Shown: positions 1-8,760 of the stretch, one piece after another
Numbering within the stretch: position 1 is the first letter of the stretch
Layout of the letters: each line of letters starts with the position of its first letter
NCBI RefSeq assembly: GCF_024509525.1
Contig: NZ_JAMWEM010000003.1
Coordinates: forward strand, 62,001 to 126,000
Source of the DNA: Streptococcus suis
Lineage (GTDB): Bacteria > Bacillota > Bacilli > Lactobacillales > Streptococcaceae
DNA: 64,000 nucleotides
Direction of reading: 5' to 3'
Made by a program: the position numbers and the translations under genes
Notes under the pieces: model-generated
The model's database searches: none
The model's input: the letters and a program-made list of their open reading frames with translations, nothing else
Told to the model about the DNA's origin: nothing

Positions 1-1431
1 CACATGACTGCCTGGAATGTCTTTGGCATGGAACCAGAGTTCGCCTTTCTTGGCCATTTTGAAGGTCAACTCATCATTTTGCAGGTTATTTTTTCCCACC
101 AGAATAATAGTCTTCCCGTCCGTCGCCAAGTAACGTTCAGGTTTCTGACGCTTATGGATTTTCTCACGGTGGCGACGCTTGAGGTAGCCTGTTTCAACCA
201 ATTCCTCACGGATTTCATCGATTTCTGCCAGACTAGCCTGTCCCAGCATGGTATCAACGGACTCCAGATAGATAATGGTCGCCTTGGTTTCCTCAATCAA
301 GCTGGTCAAGTGCTTGACTGCCTCCTTGAGTTTCTGGTACTTCTTGAAGTACCGCTGGGCATTCTGGCTAGGAGTAAGAGCCACATCCAACTCAATCTCC
401 AACTCCTCTCCCGTATAGTAGTTGTCTAAGGTCACACTAGCCTGGTCATTTGGTACCTGATGCAGATAGGTGGTCAAGAGCTCACCCTTTTGCCGCACCA
501 ATTCCGCACCTTCCGTATCCGCCAATTCCTGCTCCTGCTTGACCAACTTTTTGCGATTTTTCTCCAGCTCACTGGCCACCCGCTTGATCAGCTCATTGGC
601 CTGCTGGGCCACCCGATCCCGCTCCGCCTTGTCCTGATAGTAGAGGTCCAGCAGACTGCTCAGACTCTCAAAGTGTGGCTGGTTTTCAGGGCTATTGGCA
701 AATGGCAGAGCAGCATAGGATTTGTCTGTCAGGCTAGGCTGAGTTGCCTGGTCAAAAAAGGCACGGAAGTTCTTCAGGCGGTCTGTCTGTAAGCGACTTG
801 CTAGTTCAGAAGCTGTATCCCTACCCAAACCTTGAAAGGTCTGTTGGAGATTTTTTGGACTCAGTTCCTGAGTCGATAGGATTTCAAACAATTTCTCGTC
901 AGAAACTGTATAAGGATTGAGAGAATGCGTCTCCGGTGGACGAATGTAGGTGGAGCCAGGCAAAATAGTTCGGTAGGAATTTTGCGAGAAACCAACGTGC
1001 TTGATAGCCTCGATAATCCGCTGTTCAGACTTATCCACCAAGATGATATTACTGTGCTTGCCCATAATTTCCACCATCAAGGTTGCTTGGATATGGTCGC
1101 CAATCTCGTCCTTGTTGGACACTGAAAATTCTAAGATGCGGTCATTGTCCAACTGACGAATCTCCTCGATAATGGCTCCCTGCAAGTATTTTCGTAAAAT
1201 CATGGTAAAGGTATTGGGCACCTTGGGATTGGTAAAGTCCGACTGGGTTAGCTGAACTCGTCCGAAAACCGAATGGGCGGACAGGAGCAATTTATGGCTC
1301 TGACGGTTGCTGCGGATGTTGAGGACAATCTCCTGTTCAAAGGGCTGGTTGATTTTCTGAATCCGCCCACCTTCTAAATTGGCCCTTAACTCAGCCGTCA
1401 TGTGATGTAAAAAAAATCCGTCAAAAGACAT
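1..1431 (-). CDS. rqcH: NFACT-family RqcH / fibronectin-binding protein FbpA/PavA (3' end cut by window)
   Basis: Minus-strand reading frame opening at ATG 1431-1429 and still open at base 1, so 477 codons are visible of a family usually about 550 long; the missing part is the end of the NFACT-R domain. The start MSFDGFFLHHM, the internal coiled-coil stretch rich in K/E/Q/L, and the block ELWFHAKDIPGSHV at the window edge are typical of NFACT proteins. The family (Rqc2/RqcH, called FbpA or PavA in streptococci) adds C-terminal alanine tails to nascent chains on stalled 50S subunits and has also been described as a fibronectin-binding surface factor without signal peptide. An AGAGG ribosome site lies just upstream on the minus strand, and a TATACT -10-like hexamer at 1466-1471 (minus). 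It is transcribed away from the T-box operon. Confidence 0.93.
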   Translation of the reverse strand, partial: MSFDGFFLHHMTAELRANLEGGRIQKINQPFEQEIVLNIRSNRQSHKLLLSAHSVFGRVQLTQSDFTNPKVPNTFTMILRKYLQGAIIEEIRQLDNDRILEFSVSNKDEIGDHIQATLMVEIMGKHSNIILVDKSEQRIIEAIKHVGFSQNSYRTILPGSTYIRPPETHSLNPYTVSDEKLFEILSTQELSPKNLQQTFQGLGRDTASELASRLQTDRLKNFRAFFDQATQPSLTDKSYAALPFANSPENQPHFESLSSLLDLYYQDKAERDRVAQQANELIKRVASELEKNRKKLVKQEQELADTEGAELVRQKGELLTTYLHQVPNDQASVTLDNYYTGEELEIELDVALTPSQNAQRYFKKYQKLKEAVKHLTSLIEETKATIIYLESVDTMLGQASLAEIDEIREELVETGYLKRRHREKIHKRQKPERYLATDGKTIILVGKNNLQNDELTFKMAKKGELWFHAKDIPGSHV

Positions 1432-1545
1432 GGTTTTCCTCTTTCTAATAGCTATAACTCAGTCTAGTATATCATATTTTGATGGTTTTTGATGAGACTT
1501 GGTCTAAAGCCAATAAAAAATTTTCAGAAAATTTAATCAAAAGTC

Positions 1546-1574
1546 TTGACAAAGTGATTTTGATACCGTATAAT
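1546..1574 (+). promoter_or_regulatory. Sigma-A promoter of the T-box/ABC transporter operon
   Basis: TTGACA at 1546-1551 and TATAAT at 1569-1574 with a 17-base spacer, both perfect consensus. Transcription would start near 1581, exactly where the T-box leader begins. Confidence 0.9.
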
Positions 1575-1579
1575 CATCT

Positions 1580-1986
1580 GTAATCAGAAGAAGTAGTAAA
1601 GCAAAAGTCTTCAGGGAGCCTGTGGTACTGGGAACAGGTGGCGGAGTTTTATGAAATGGGCTGATGTGCATTTATGTCTATTTTATGACCTAAATTCACA
1701 AGGATTGTTTGGTATGACTTACTTTGCGTAGACTGTTTTGGCTGAGTACGAGGCAGGTCGACGCAGCTTATACTAGCGGTATAGCAAGGAGAGCTAACGA
1801 AGTAATTAGCCAAAACAGTCACGCAAATGAACTTAAAACAATGATAGTTCGGTTGGCACACCTTACAGTGCAACTCCTTGTTAGAGGAGATGAGATATGG
1901 GAGAATTCTAGACAATTCCCATAAGTGAGGTGGCACCGTGTCATTGACGCCCTCGCATACTGTTTTTCAGTATGCGGGGGCTTTTT
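1580..1986 (+). promoter_or_regulatory. T-box riboswitch leader (tRNA-sensing), probably tryptophan
   Basis: The 5' leader contains the T-box core AGGTGGCACCGTG (1928-1940) followed by an intrinsic terminator. Stem I can close through ATCAG/CTGAT with CTGAT at 1661-1665, and the 3' side of the specifier loop reads ATGAAATGGG (1651-1660). A further helix of about 20 pairs joins TTTGCG..GACTGTTTTGGCT (1723-1743) to AGCCAAAACAGTC..CGCAAA (1808-1827). In such leaders uncharged tRNA binds the specifier and the T-box, favouring the antiterminator. TGG at 1657-1659 fits a Trp specifier, consistent with the transporter family downstream, but the overlapping ATG (Met) at 1656-1658 is not excluded. Confidence 0.88.
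1949..1986 (+). terminator. T-box regulated intrinsic terminator
   Basis: GCCCTCGCATACTG pairs with CAGTATGCGGGGGC around a short T-rich loop and is followed by five T residues (1982-1986). The 5' arm lies immediately after the T-box sequence, as expected for antiterminator/terminator switching. Confidence 0.9.
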
Positions 1987-2076
1987 ACTTGTCTTTGTAG
2001 ATTGTCGTTCAATTGAAAAAATGAGATACCGATCATTATATTCTACTTTGACAATGATAGATAATACGAGGTAATC

Positions 2077-2130
2077 ATGATGAAACGATGGCGTAGCAAA
2101 AAAATAGAGCAGTTGACAGTAGCAGATTAG
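2077..2130 (+). CDS. Possible 17-residue leader peptide between terminator and trpX
   Basis: A short frame MMKRWRSKKIEQLTVAD begins 7 bases after a CGAGGTAAT-type ribosome site and ends at TAG 2128-2130, 27 bases before the trpX ATG. It is highly basic and carries one Trp codon. No homologue is recognised. It could be a translated leader coupling ribosome flow into trpX or simply chance. Its position after the T-box terminator means it is translated only in read-through transcripts. Confidence 0.3.
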   Translation: MMKRWRSKKIEQLTVAD

Positions 2131-2157
2131 TTTTTGAAAAAGAAAGTAGGAAAGAAT

Positions 2158-3159
2158 ATGAAAAATAAAACATTAGTAGGTGTTGTTGTAGCTTTGGTTG
2201 TCTTGGTAATTGGAGCCTTCTTCTTTAATAAACAGGAAGATACAAGCACTAGTACAGAAGACAAAGAAACGGTAAAAGTCGGAGTTCTCCAATATGTAAC
2301 CCATGATTCTCTGGACGAGATTTACAAGGGGATTCAGGCAGGTCTTAAAGAGGGGGGCTATGAAGAAGATGTCAATCTTGAAATCGACTTTATGAACGCA
2401 GAAGCAGACCAGTCTCAAGTTCAGACCATGAGTAAGAAGCTAGTTGATAATGGCAATGACCTCTTGATTGGGATTGCCACGCCAGCTGCCCAAGGTTTAG
2501 CAAACGCAACGACAGAATTGCCAATCATCATGGGAGCTGTCACAGACCCAGTCGGTGCCAACTTGGTAACAGACTTGAAAAATCCTGGCGGCAACATCAC
2601 CGGTGTATCAGACCAAACGCCAGTAGCAGATGAGATTGAGCTGATCAAGGCTATTACACCAGACGCTAAAACAATCGGTGTTCTTTACTCTTCAAACGAA
2701 GATAATTCCAAATCACAAGTTGCTGAATTCAAAACAGCAGCAGAGGCAGCAGGCTACACCGTCATCGAATACGCAGTGCCTTCTTCAAACGAAATCGCCT
2801 CAACAGTAGAAGTCGCAACTAGCAAGGTAGATGTCCTTTTCACGCCAGTTGATAACACGATCGCCTCAGCATTCTCTACTGTCGTATCCGTTGCCAATAA
2901 GACAAAAAACCCTGTTTACACCAGCGTAGAAGACATGGTAGAAGGTGGTGGTGTCGCCTCTGTAACCCTTAGCCAGTATGACTTGGGTGTGGCAACAGGT
3001 AAAATGGCTGCGAAAATCCTTGACGGTGCTGATCCAGCGGCAACTCCAGTTGAAATCTTCAACCAAGGTAGCGTCGTTGTCAACCAAAAAGTAGCCGATG
3101 AACTGGGCTTGACCATTCCAGCAGACATCTTGGAATCCGCTAGCCGTGTCATCGAGTAA
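2158..3159 (+). CDS. trpX: ABC transporter substrate-binding protein, TrpX type
   Basis: A 333-residue protein of the ABC_sub_bind family (PF04392 type). The N-terminus MKNKTLVGVVVALVVLVIGA is a signal/anchor segment without a lipobox cysteine, so the protein is probably tethered by its uncleaved hydrophobic helix or released. The mature part shows the family features VGVLQYVTHDSLDEIYKGI and the ALxIGIATPAAQGLANAT-like hinge region. The ATG at 2158 is preferred over an in-frame TTG at 2134 because AGGAAAG lies 4 bases before it. With the next two genes it forms a trpXYZ-type importer; the T-box suggests it imports tryptophan or a precursor when charged tRNA is low. The substrate is inferred, not shown. 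Confidence 0.88.
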   Translation: MKNKTLVGVVVALVVLVIGAFFFNKQEDTSTSTEDKETVKVGVLQYVTHDSLDEIYKGIQAGLKEGGYEEDVNLEIDFMNAEADQSQVQTMSKKLVDNGNDLLIGIATPAAQGLANATTELPIIMGAVTDPVGANLVTDLKNPGGNITGVSDQTPVADEIELIKAITPDAKTIGVLYSSNEDNSKSQVAEFKTAAEAAGYTVIEYAVPSSNEIASTVEVATSKVDVLFTPVDNTIASAFSTVVSVANKTKNPVYTSVEDMVEGGGVASVTLSQYDLGVATGKMAAKILDGADPAATPVEIFNQGSVVVNQKVADELGLTIPADILESASRVIE

Positions 3160-3180
3160 TCTTAGAAATGAGAATCTAGT

Positions 3181-4047
3181 ATGCTTGTATCCACTATCTC
3201 TCAGGCTCTGCTCTGGGCAATCCTGAGTCTTGGAATCTTTATGACCTTCCGTATCCTCAACTTTCCAGATATGACGACGGAAGGCTCCTTTCCCTTGGGA
3301 GCAGCGGTGGCTGTCACCCTCCTGACCCAAGGCGTACACCCTGTGTTAGCAACAGGAGCAGCCGTCTTGGCGGGTTGCCTTGCCGGTCTGGTGACGGGAC
3401 TTCTCTACACCAAGGGGAAAATCCCGACTATTCTAGCAGGAATCTTGGTCATGTCCTCCTGTCACTCTGTCATGCTCTTTATCATGGGACGGGCCAATCT
3501 GGGCCTCCTTCACACGACAAGCCTTCAGGACCTCCTGCCCTTCTCAGACACGCTCAACCAGCTCATCTTGGGCTTGGTGGCGGTCATCCTAGTCATTCTG
3601 GCCTTGCTCTTTTTCCTCTATACCCGTTTGGGTCAGGCCTATATCGCCACAGGGGATAATCCAGATATGGCACGCAGTTTTGGCATCAACACCAGCCGCA
3701 TGGAGCTCATGGGCTTGGTTCTTTCAAACGGGATTATCGCCCTAGCAGGTGCCCTCATTGCCCAGCAGGAAGGCTATGCCGACGTATCTCGCGGTATCGG
3801 AGTCATCGTCGTTGGCTTGGCTAGTCTCATTATCGGAGAGGTTTTATTTGATAATTTGACAATGGCAGAGCGGTTTATCGCGATTGTCGTAGGAGCTATT
3901 TTCTATCAGTTCTTGATTTTGGGAGTGATTTCCCTAGGTATCAATACCAGCTATCTCCGTATCTTCTCAGCTATCATCCTAGCTATCTGTCTCATGGTAC
4001 CTGAGTTGAAAAACAAACTATTGAAAGGAGCCAGCCTGACCAAATGA
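3181..4047 (+). CDS. trpY: ABC transporter permease, TrpY type
   Basis: A 288-residue, very hydrophobic inner-membrane protein with about eight to nine predicted helices, of the BPD_transp_2 / YvrN-like permease group that partners PF04392 binding proteins. Typical elements are the N-terminal MTFRILNFPDMTTEGSFPLG block and the glycine-rich GIGVIVVGLASLIIGE segment, which are conserved in this family. It starts 21 bases after trpX and its stop overlaps the ATPase start by four bases (ATGA), indicating translational coupling. It forms the channel for the substrate delivered by TrpX. Confidence 0.9.
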   Translation: MLVSTISQALLWAILSLGIFMTFRILNFPDMTTEGSFPLGAAVAVTLLTQGVHPVLATGAAVLAGCLAGLVTGLLYTKGKIPTILAGILVMSSCHSVMLFIMGRANLGLLHTTSLQDLLPFSDTLNQLILGLVAVILVILALLFFLYTRLGQAYIATGDNPDMARSFGINTSRMELMGLVLSNGIIALAGALIAQQEGYADVSRGIGVIVVGLASLIIGEVLFDNLTMAERFIAIVVGAIFYQFLILGVISLGINTSYLRIFSAIILAICLMVPELKNKLLKGASLTK

Positions 4048-4802
4048 ATGCAATCGTAGAATTAAAAAATGCCACAGTCGTGGTCAACAATGGTCTGGAT
4101 CAGGAACGGATTATCCTAGATGATGTCAGCCTGACCATTTACCAGCATGATTTTATCACCATTCTGGGTGGAAATGGGGCTGGCAAATCTACCCTTTTCA
4201 ATGTGATTGCAGGGACCTTGTCCTTGACTAAGGGGAGCATTTCCATTCTAGGAGAAGATGTGACCAAGTGGCCTGCAGAAAAACGGGCTAAGTACCTGGC
4301 CCGTGTCTTCCAAGACCCAAAAATGGGCACAGCTCCGCGGATGACAGTCGCTGAAAACCTGCTCATCGCCAAATACCGTGGTCAGTCACGTGGCTTGGTC
4401 CCACGCCAGTTGCCCCAACACCTAGAAGACTTTGAGACAACGCTGACTCTGATAGGCAATGGTCTAGAGAAGCACCTGACCACGCCAGTCGGTCTCTTAT
4501 CAGGTGGTCAACGCCAGGCATTGAGTTTGTTGATGGCGAGTTTGAAACAACCGGAACTCCTACTCTTGGATGAGCATACTGCAGCCCTTGACCCTAAGAC
4601 CAGCCAATCCTTGATGCAATTAACAGACGAATTGATTGCGACCAAGGGAATGACGGCCCTCATGGTCACTCACCAGATGGAAGATGCATTGCATCACGGT
4701 AATCGCTTGATTGTCATGAGGGATGGCAAGATTGTCAAGGACTTGACCAAGGACCAGAAGGCTGAGATGCAGCTGGAAGACTATTATCGATTATTTGAGT
4801 AA
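4044..4802 (+). CDS. trpZ: ABC transporter ATP-binding protein, TrpZ type
   Basis: A 252-residue nucleotide-binding subunit. Walker A GGNGAGKST near residues 43-51, ABC signature LLSGGQRQAL, Walker B LLLLDEH and the switch histidine in MVTHQM are all intact. It energises the TrpX/TrpY importer. It overlaps the permease gene by four bases and is the last gene of the operon; a terminator follows directly. Confidence 0.93.
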   Translation: MNAIVELKNATVVVNNGLDQERIILDDVSLTIYQHDFITILGGNGAGKSTLFNVIAGTLSLTKGSISILGEDVTKWPAEKRAKYLARVFQDPKMGTAPRMTVAENLLIAKYRGQSRGLVPRQLPQHLEDFETTLTLIGNGLEKHLTTPVGLLSGGQRQALSLLMASLKQPELLLLDEHTAALDPKTSQSLMQLTDELIATKGMTALMVTHQMEDALHHGNRLIVMRDGKIVKDLTKDQKAEMQLEDYYRLFE

Positions 4803-4828
4803 ACTTGGAGCAATCCAAGTTTTTCTTT
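4802..4828 (+). terminator. Intrinsic terminator after trpZ
   Basis: AACTTGG, a six-base loop and CCAAGTT followed by TTTCTTTTTCTT directly after the trpZ stop. Confidence 0.85.
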
Positions 4829-4831
4829 TTC

Positions 4832-4860
4832 TTGAAAGAAAACGCTTTATTTGCTAAGAT
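4832..4860 (+). promoter_or_regulatory. Promoter of the prolyl-tRNA editing gene
   Basis: TTGAAA at 4832-4837 and TAAGAT at 4855-4860, spaced by 17 bases, directly after the trpZ terminator. Confidence 0.65.
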
Positions 4861-4909
4861 AGGAGTGTAAGAGACTATTTTAGTGACTGACAAGAAGGAC
4901 GAGGGTGGT

Positions 4910-5392
4910 ATGGAAAACACAGTATTTGCGAGTTTGGAAGAGCTAGGAATTGCTTATGATGTCGTTGACCACCCACCAGCTCGGACAACTGAGGAAGCAG
5001 ACCGTTACATTGAAGGGTTAGAAGGAGTACGGACCAAGTCCATGTTTCTGACCAATAAGAAAAAGACAGTCTACTATTTGCTAATTATGGATGACAATAA
5101 GCAGCTGGATATGGACCAGTTTCGTGATTTGGTGGGTGCCAACCGCATTCGGATGGCTTCGAGTGAGAGCTTGATGGAAAAAATGCACTTACCTGCGGGT
5201 GTGGTATCTGTTTTTGGCTTGTTACATAATGTTGATAAGGATATTCAAGTCTTTTTTGATAAAGAAATCCTTTCTGAACCCATTCTAACCTTCCACCCAA
5301 ATGTTAATACGAAAACGATTTTTGTCAAGACCAAGGAGGTGCTACGGTTTGTGGAGGAACTTGGGTTTACCTATCAAGTCTTAGAGCTCTAG
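4910..5392 (+). CDS. YbaK/ProX-type prolyl-tRNA editing protein
   Basis: A 160-residue stand-alone editing domain. The N-terminus MENTVFASLEELGIAYDVVDHPPARTT.. with the HPP motif, the lysine in GVRTKSMFLTNKK, and the ending FHPNVNTKTIFVKTKEVLRF are characteristic of the YbaK/aaRS-associated family (PrdX/ProXp-ala), which hydrolyses misacylated Ala-tRNA(Pro) or similar. ATG 4910 is chosen over the upstream in-frame GTG 4883 because AAGGA/GAGGG lies just before it and homologues begin here. It is followed 10 bases later by a lipoprotein gene, probably on the same transcript. Confidence 0.88.
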   Translation: MENTVFASLEELGIAYDVVDHPPARTTEEADRYIEGLEGVRTKSMFLTNKKKTVYYLLIMDDNKQLDMDQFRDLVGANRIRMASSESLMEKMHLPAGVVSVFGLLHNVDKDIQVFFDKEILSEPILTFHPNVNTKTIFVKTKEVLRFVEELGFTYQVLEL

Positions 5393-5402
5393 GAGGCAGA
5401 GT

Positions 5403-5795
5403 ATGAAAAGAGTATTGTTAGCATTAGTTGGATTATTTGTTTTAGGTGGCTGTGCGACAGCCCAGCCCGAAGTTAGCCTAGCGACTTCACACGTCTATAC
5501 CGAGGCAGACATCAAGCAAGCGGTTGATGTGGTCAAAGATGAGTTTGCGGCAGACTTTCAAGGGGCCCGCTTACTCAAAATCAGCTACAAGGGAGATGAT
5601 GCGGAGCTTTTCGCCGATTGGGCAGCCGACTATCAGGCGGAAGAAGCCATTATTCTTTACACTGACTTTACTACGGATGAAAATGGCGGAGCGGATAAGA
5701 CATTGTCGCCTAATACGACCTATCGTGATTGGCAGTGGATTTTGATTCGCAAGCAAGACGGTGACTGGGAATTTGTCACAGGGGGAATGAACTAA
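5403..5795 (+). CDS. Small secreted lipoprotein, function unknown
   Basis: A 130-residue protein with signal peptide MKRVLLALVGLFVLGGC; the lipobox LGGC predicts lipidation of Cys17 and anchoring on the outer membrane face. The rest is a compact acidic domain (..YTEADIKQAVDVVKDEFAADF..) ending RDWQWILIRKQDGDWEFVTGG, which resembles small DUF4829-like lipoprotein domains; I do not assign a function. AGGAGGCAGAGT precedes the ATG. It lies 10 bases behind the editing gene and before a terminator. Confidence 0.82.
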   Translation: MKRVLLALVGLFVLGGCATAQPEVSLATSHVYTEADIKQAVDVVKDEFAADFQGARLLKISYKGDDAELFADWAADYQAEEAIILYTDFTTDENGGADKTLSPNTTYRDWQWILIRKQDGDWEFVTGGMN

Positions 5796-5807
5796 ATTTT
5801 CTACGGA

Positions 5808-5840
5808 AACTCTGCAAATCCAGCAGGGTTTTTGTCTTTT
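5808..5840 (+). terminator. Intrinsic terminator
   Basis: AACTCTGC / GCAGGGTT stem with one wobble and a seven-base loop, followed by TTTTGTCTTTT. Confidence 0.8.
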
Positions 5841-5860
5841 TTCCTAAAAAATTGTATAAT
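5832..5860 (+). promoter_or_regulatory. Promoter of RNase J2 gene
   Basis: TTGTCT at 5832-5837 and perfect TATAAT at 5855-5860, 17-base spacer. The -35 lies in the T-tract of the preceding terminator. It leaves an untranslated leader of about 85 bases. Confidence 0.7.
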
Positions 5861-5950
5861 AGTTAAGATAGGCACAGAGTGCCAGACTGTAATTCGACTT
5901 GGGCAAGCCCAAGGACCGTTGGTAAGAATAAAACATACATAGGAGTAACC

Positions 5951-7612
5951 ATGAGCGATATTAAAATTATTGCCTTAGGTGGTGTGCGGGAAAATGGAAA
6001 AAATCTCTACATTGCCGAAGTGAAAAACAGCATCTTCATCTTAGATGCAGGTGCCAAGTATCCAGAAAATGAACAGTTGGGGGTCGATGTTATCGTCCCA
6101 AACTTTGATTATCTGGTTGAAAATAAGGACCGAGTAGCCGGTGTCTTCCTGACCCACGGTCACGCCGATGCGATTGGAGCCTTGCCTTACCTCTTGGAAA
6201 AGGTAAAGGTTCCAGTCTTTGGCTCCCACTTGACCATTGAATTGGCTAAGTTGGTGGTTAAGACCAACAATGCGACCAAGAAATTCAACGATTTCCATGT
6301 CATCAATGCTGAGACAGAAATTGATTTCGGTGATTCAGTTATTTCCTTCTTTAAAACAACTCATTCGATTCCAGAAAGTTTAGGAATTGTTGTTAAGACA
6401 GATGAAGGGAATATCGTCTATACAGGTGACTTCAAATTTGACCAGGCGGCTGATCCATTTTATAAAACAGATTTTGGGCGCTTAGCTGAAATTGGTCGTG
6501 AGGGTGTTCTTGCATTGTTGTCAGATTCTGCAAATGCAGATTCCAGTGTTCAAGTGGCAAGTATGCACGAAGAAGCTGAGGAGATTCTTAACACCATCGA
6601 AGACTGGGATGGACGAATTATCATTGCAGCAGTAGCTAGTAATATTATCCGTATTCAGCAGATTTTTAAGGCGGCAGAAGCGACAGGCCGTCGTGTTGTT
6701 CTAACTGGTTATGATGTGGAAAATATTGTTCGTACAGCAATACAGCTCAAGAAGCTTCGCTTAGTTAATGAAAAGATCCTAGTAAAACCAAGGGATATGG
6801 GCAAATATGAAGATCACGAGCTGATTATTTTGGAAACGGGTCGTATGGGTGAGCCTCTAAATGGTTTACGGAAGATGTCGATTGGCCGTCACCGCTACGT
6901 TGAGATCAAGGACGGTGATTTGGTCTATATCGTGACAACCCCAAGTGTTTCCAAGGAAGCTGTTGTCGCTCGCGTAGAAAATATGATTTATCAAGCCGGT
7001 GGCGTGGTTAAGTCTATTACAAAAAATCTTCGTGTATCTGGGCATGGTAATGCGCGTGATTTGCAACTGATGCTTAATATTCTCCAACCTAAGTATCTTT
7101 TCCCAGTTCAGGGGGAGTACCGCCAGCTAGATGCCCATGCAAAGGCAGCGCTTGAAATCGGGTTCTACCCTGAAAATATCATCATCGTCAAACGTGGAGA
7201 TGTTATGGCTTTTGAAGATGGAGATTTTGTTCATAGTGGTGCTGTGCCATCAGGGGATGTTATGATTGATGGAAATGCCATCGGAGATGTGGGCAATATC
7301 GTTTTGCGCGATCGAAAAATCCTATCAGAAGATGGAATCTTTATCGTTGCCTTAACCGTTAACCGACGTGAGAAGAAAATTATTTCAAAAGCTAAAGTGA
7401 GTACAAAAGGTTTTGTATATGTGAAGAAAAGCAAGGATATTCTCCGTGAATCAGCTGATTTGGTCAATGCTACCGTGGAAAATTATTTTACAAAGGATAA
7501 TTTTGACTGGGCAGAATTGAAAGCAGCGGTTCGTGATGATTTAACCAAGTATCTCTTTGAACAGACAAAACGTCGTCCAGCAATTCTTCCAGTGATTATG
7601 GAAGTACGCTAG
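5951..7612 (+). CDS. rnjB: Ribonuclease J2
   Basis: A 553-residue metallo-beta-lactamase/beta-CASP ribonuclease. The start MSDIKIIALGGVRENGKNLY with AGGAGT 5 bases ahead fits the family better than the upstream alternative near 5879. The zinc motif reads THGHADAIGALPYL: the HxHxDH signature of RNase J1 is altered (A and A replace the E/D-H pair), which is typical of the J2 paralogue, a mainly structural or weakly active partner of J1 in 5'-3' mRNA decay. Downstream blocks (TTHSIPESLG, TGDFKFDQ, SGHGNARDLQLMLNILQPKYLFPVQGE) are standard. It has its own promoter. Confidence 0.93.
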   Translation: MSDIKIIALGGVRENGKNLYIAEVKNSIFILDAGAKYPENEQLGVDVIVPNFDYLVENKDRVAGVFLTHGHADAIGALPYLLEKVKVPVFGSHLTIELAKLVVKTNNATKKFNDFHVINAETEIDFGDSVISFFKTTHSIPESLGIVVKTDEGNIVYTGDFKFDQAADPFYKTDFGRLAEIGREGVLALLSDSANADSSVQVASMHEEAEEILNTIEDWDGRIIIAAVASNIIRIQQIFKAAEATGRRVVLTGYDVENIVRTAIQLKKLRLVNEKILVKPRDMGKYEDHELIILETGRMGEPLNGLRKMSIGRHRYVEIKDGDLVYIVTTPSVSKEAVVARVENMIYQAGGVVKSITKNLRVSGHGNARDLQLMLNILQPKYLFPVQGEYRQLDAHAKAALEIGFYPENIIIVKRGDVMAFEDGDFVHSGAVPSGDVMIDGNAIGDVGNIVLRDRKILSEDGIFIVALTVNRREKKIISKAKVSTKGFVYVKKSKDILRESADLVNATVENYFTKDNFDWAELKAAVRDDLTKYLFEQTKRRPAILPVIMEVR

Positions 7613-7636
7613 TCCCAAATAGAACACATATTGAAC

Positions 7637-7660
7637 AGGCCGGGTTTTCCTGGCCTTTCT
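7637..7660 (+). terminator. Intrinsic terminator after rnjB
   Basis: AGGCCGGG, TTTT loop, CCTGGCCT, then TTCTC. It lies between rnjB and estA; the T-tract is short, so partial read-through into estA is likely. Confidence 0.65.
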
Positions 7661-7682
7661 CAAAAAGAAAAGGAGTTTACCT

Positions 7683-8462
7683 ATGGCAATCATGCGTATT
7701 GAATACCATTCAGAAGTCTTGGACATGAGCCGGCAGGTCAATGTTCTCTATCCAGACCGCAATCGTGTGGAAAATCCAGATGATACCGATATTCCTGTCC
7801 TCTATCTCTTACATGGTATGGGAGGGAATCAGGATTCCTGGCTCAATCGTTCTACTGTTGAACGATTGGTTCGTAATACCAACTTGATCGTGGTTATGGT
7901 CAATACAGACAAAGGATGGTATACCAATACTACCTACGGCATGAATTACTATGATGCCATTGCTATTGAATTACCACAGATTCTCAAGCGCTTCTTCCCA
8001 AATATGTCAAGTAAGCGGGAGAAGACTTTCATCGCAGGTCTGTCTATGGGTGGCTATGGTGCCTTCAAGATTGCCATGACGACCAATCGTTTTTCTTACG
8101 CAGCTTCCTTGTCTGGCGCCTTGTATTTTGATTTTGACAATCCAGCATCGGCAGAACTGGGTAGTCCTGCTTACTGGCAGGGTGTCTTCGGTGACTTATC
8201 CAATGAAGCGACTAATCCAAACAGTCTGCGGAATATTGCTACATTATCTGACAAGAAAACTAAGTTCTACGCCTGGTGTGGTGAGGAGGACTTCCTCTAT
8301 ACCGGTCACCAGCTAGCAGTCGCAGATTTGACCAAGGCCGGCTTTGACCTAGAAGCCAGTCATGGACCGGGCAAGCACGAGTGGTATTACTGGAACCAGC
8401 AGATTGAAAAAGTCTTGCAATGGCTGCCCATTGACTTTGAATTAGAAGAAAGATTGTCCTAG
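7683..8462 (+). CDS. estA: EstA, tributyrin-type esterase
   Basis: A 259-residue alpha/beta hydrolase of the esterase D/S-formylglutathione hydrolase group. The nucleophile elbow GLSMGGYG is present, with the oxyanion segment [12 protein letters not shown] upstream and the terminal histidine in [11 protein letters not shown]. No signal peptide, so cytoplasmic. In streptococci this gene commonly sits behind rnjB and its product cleaves short-chain acyl esters. AAAGGAG lies 7 bases before ATG 7683. Confidence 0.9.
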   Translation: MAIMRIEYHSEVLDMSRQVNVLYPDRNRVENPDDTDIPVLYLLHGMGGNQDSWLNRSTVERLVRNTNLIVVMVNTDKGWYTNTTYGMNYYDAIAIELPQILKRFFPNMSSKREKTFIAGLSMGGYGAFKIAMTTNRFSYAASLSGALYFDFDNPASAELGSPAYWQGVFGDLSNEATNPNSLRNIATLSDKKTKFYAWCGEEDFLYTGHQLAVADLTKAGFDLEASHGPGKHEWYYWNQQIEKVLQWLPIDFELEERLS

Positions 8463-8525
8463 TTTAAGAATAATTTCAGAAATTATGGCTATACTAAAAC
8501 CTATTTCTAGAAAGAGGTATAGTCT

Positions 8526-8760
8526 ATGAAACTTATTGGAAATATTCTGCGGTGGATTTGGCGGACATTTTGAAGTCTGATTTGGTTATCAATGGTATTA
8601 TTGGCTTGTGGTCTAGGTCTATTATTCTATATTTTAACAGGAAGCAGCGCCTCAGATGTGACACACTCTAGCTCAAGAAGTGCAATTGATGGTCAAAGGG
8701 CAGTCTGAAGTGACGATTGAAGAAGAGAGGCTCGACTTTTTGCCCAGCCTCTGGAAATAA
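8526..8760 (+). pseudogene. Decayed gene for a small single-pass membrane protein
   Basis: An AGAGG ribosome site precedes ATG 8526 and the frame reads MKLIGNILRWIWRTF, then hits TGA; the same frame continues SLIWLSMVLLACGLGLLFYI (a transmembrane helix) and TGSSASDVTHS. A different frame then gives LAQEVQLMVKGQSEVTIEE and ERLDFLPSLWK before TAA 8758. Together they look like one ~75-residue membrane protein broken by an in-frame stop and a frameshift. The family is not recognised. A sequencing error is less likely because there are two lesions. Confidence 0.6.

Noticed and set aside
2134..2157. A TTG start for trpX
   Set aside because: ATG 2158 has the better ribosome site and gives a normal signal/anchor start.
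5879..5950. N-terminal extension of RNase J2
   Set aside because: Homologues start at MSDIK and AGGAGT precedes ATG 5951; the upstream part is leader.
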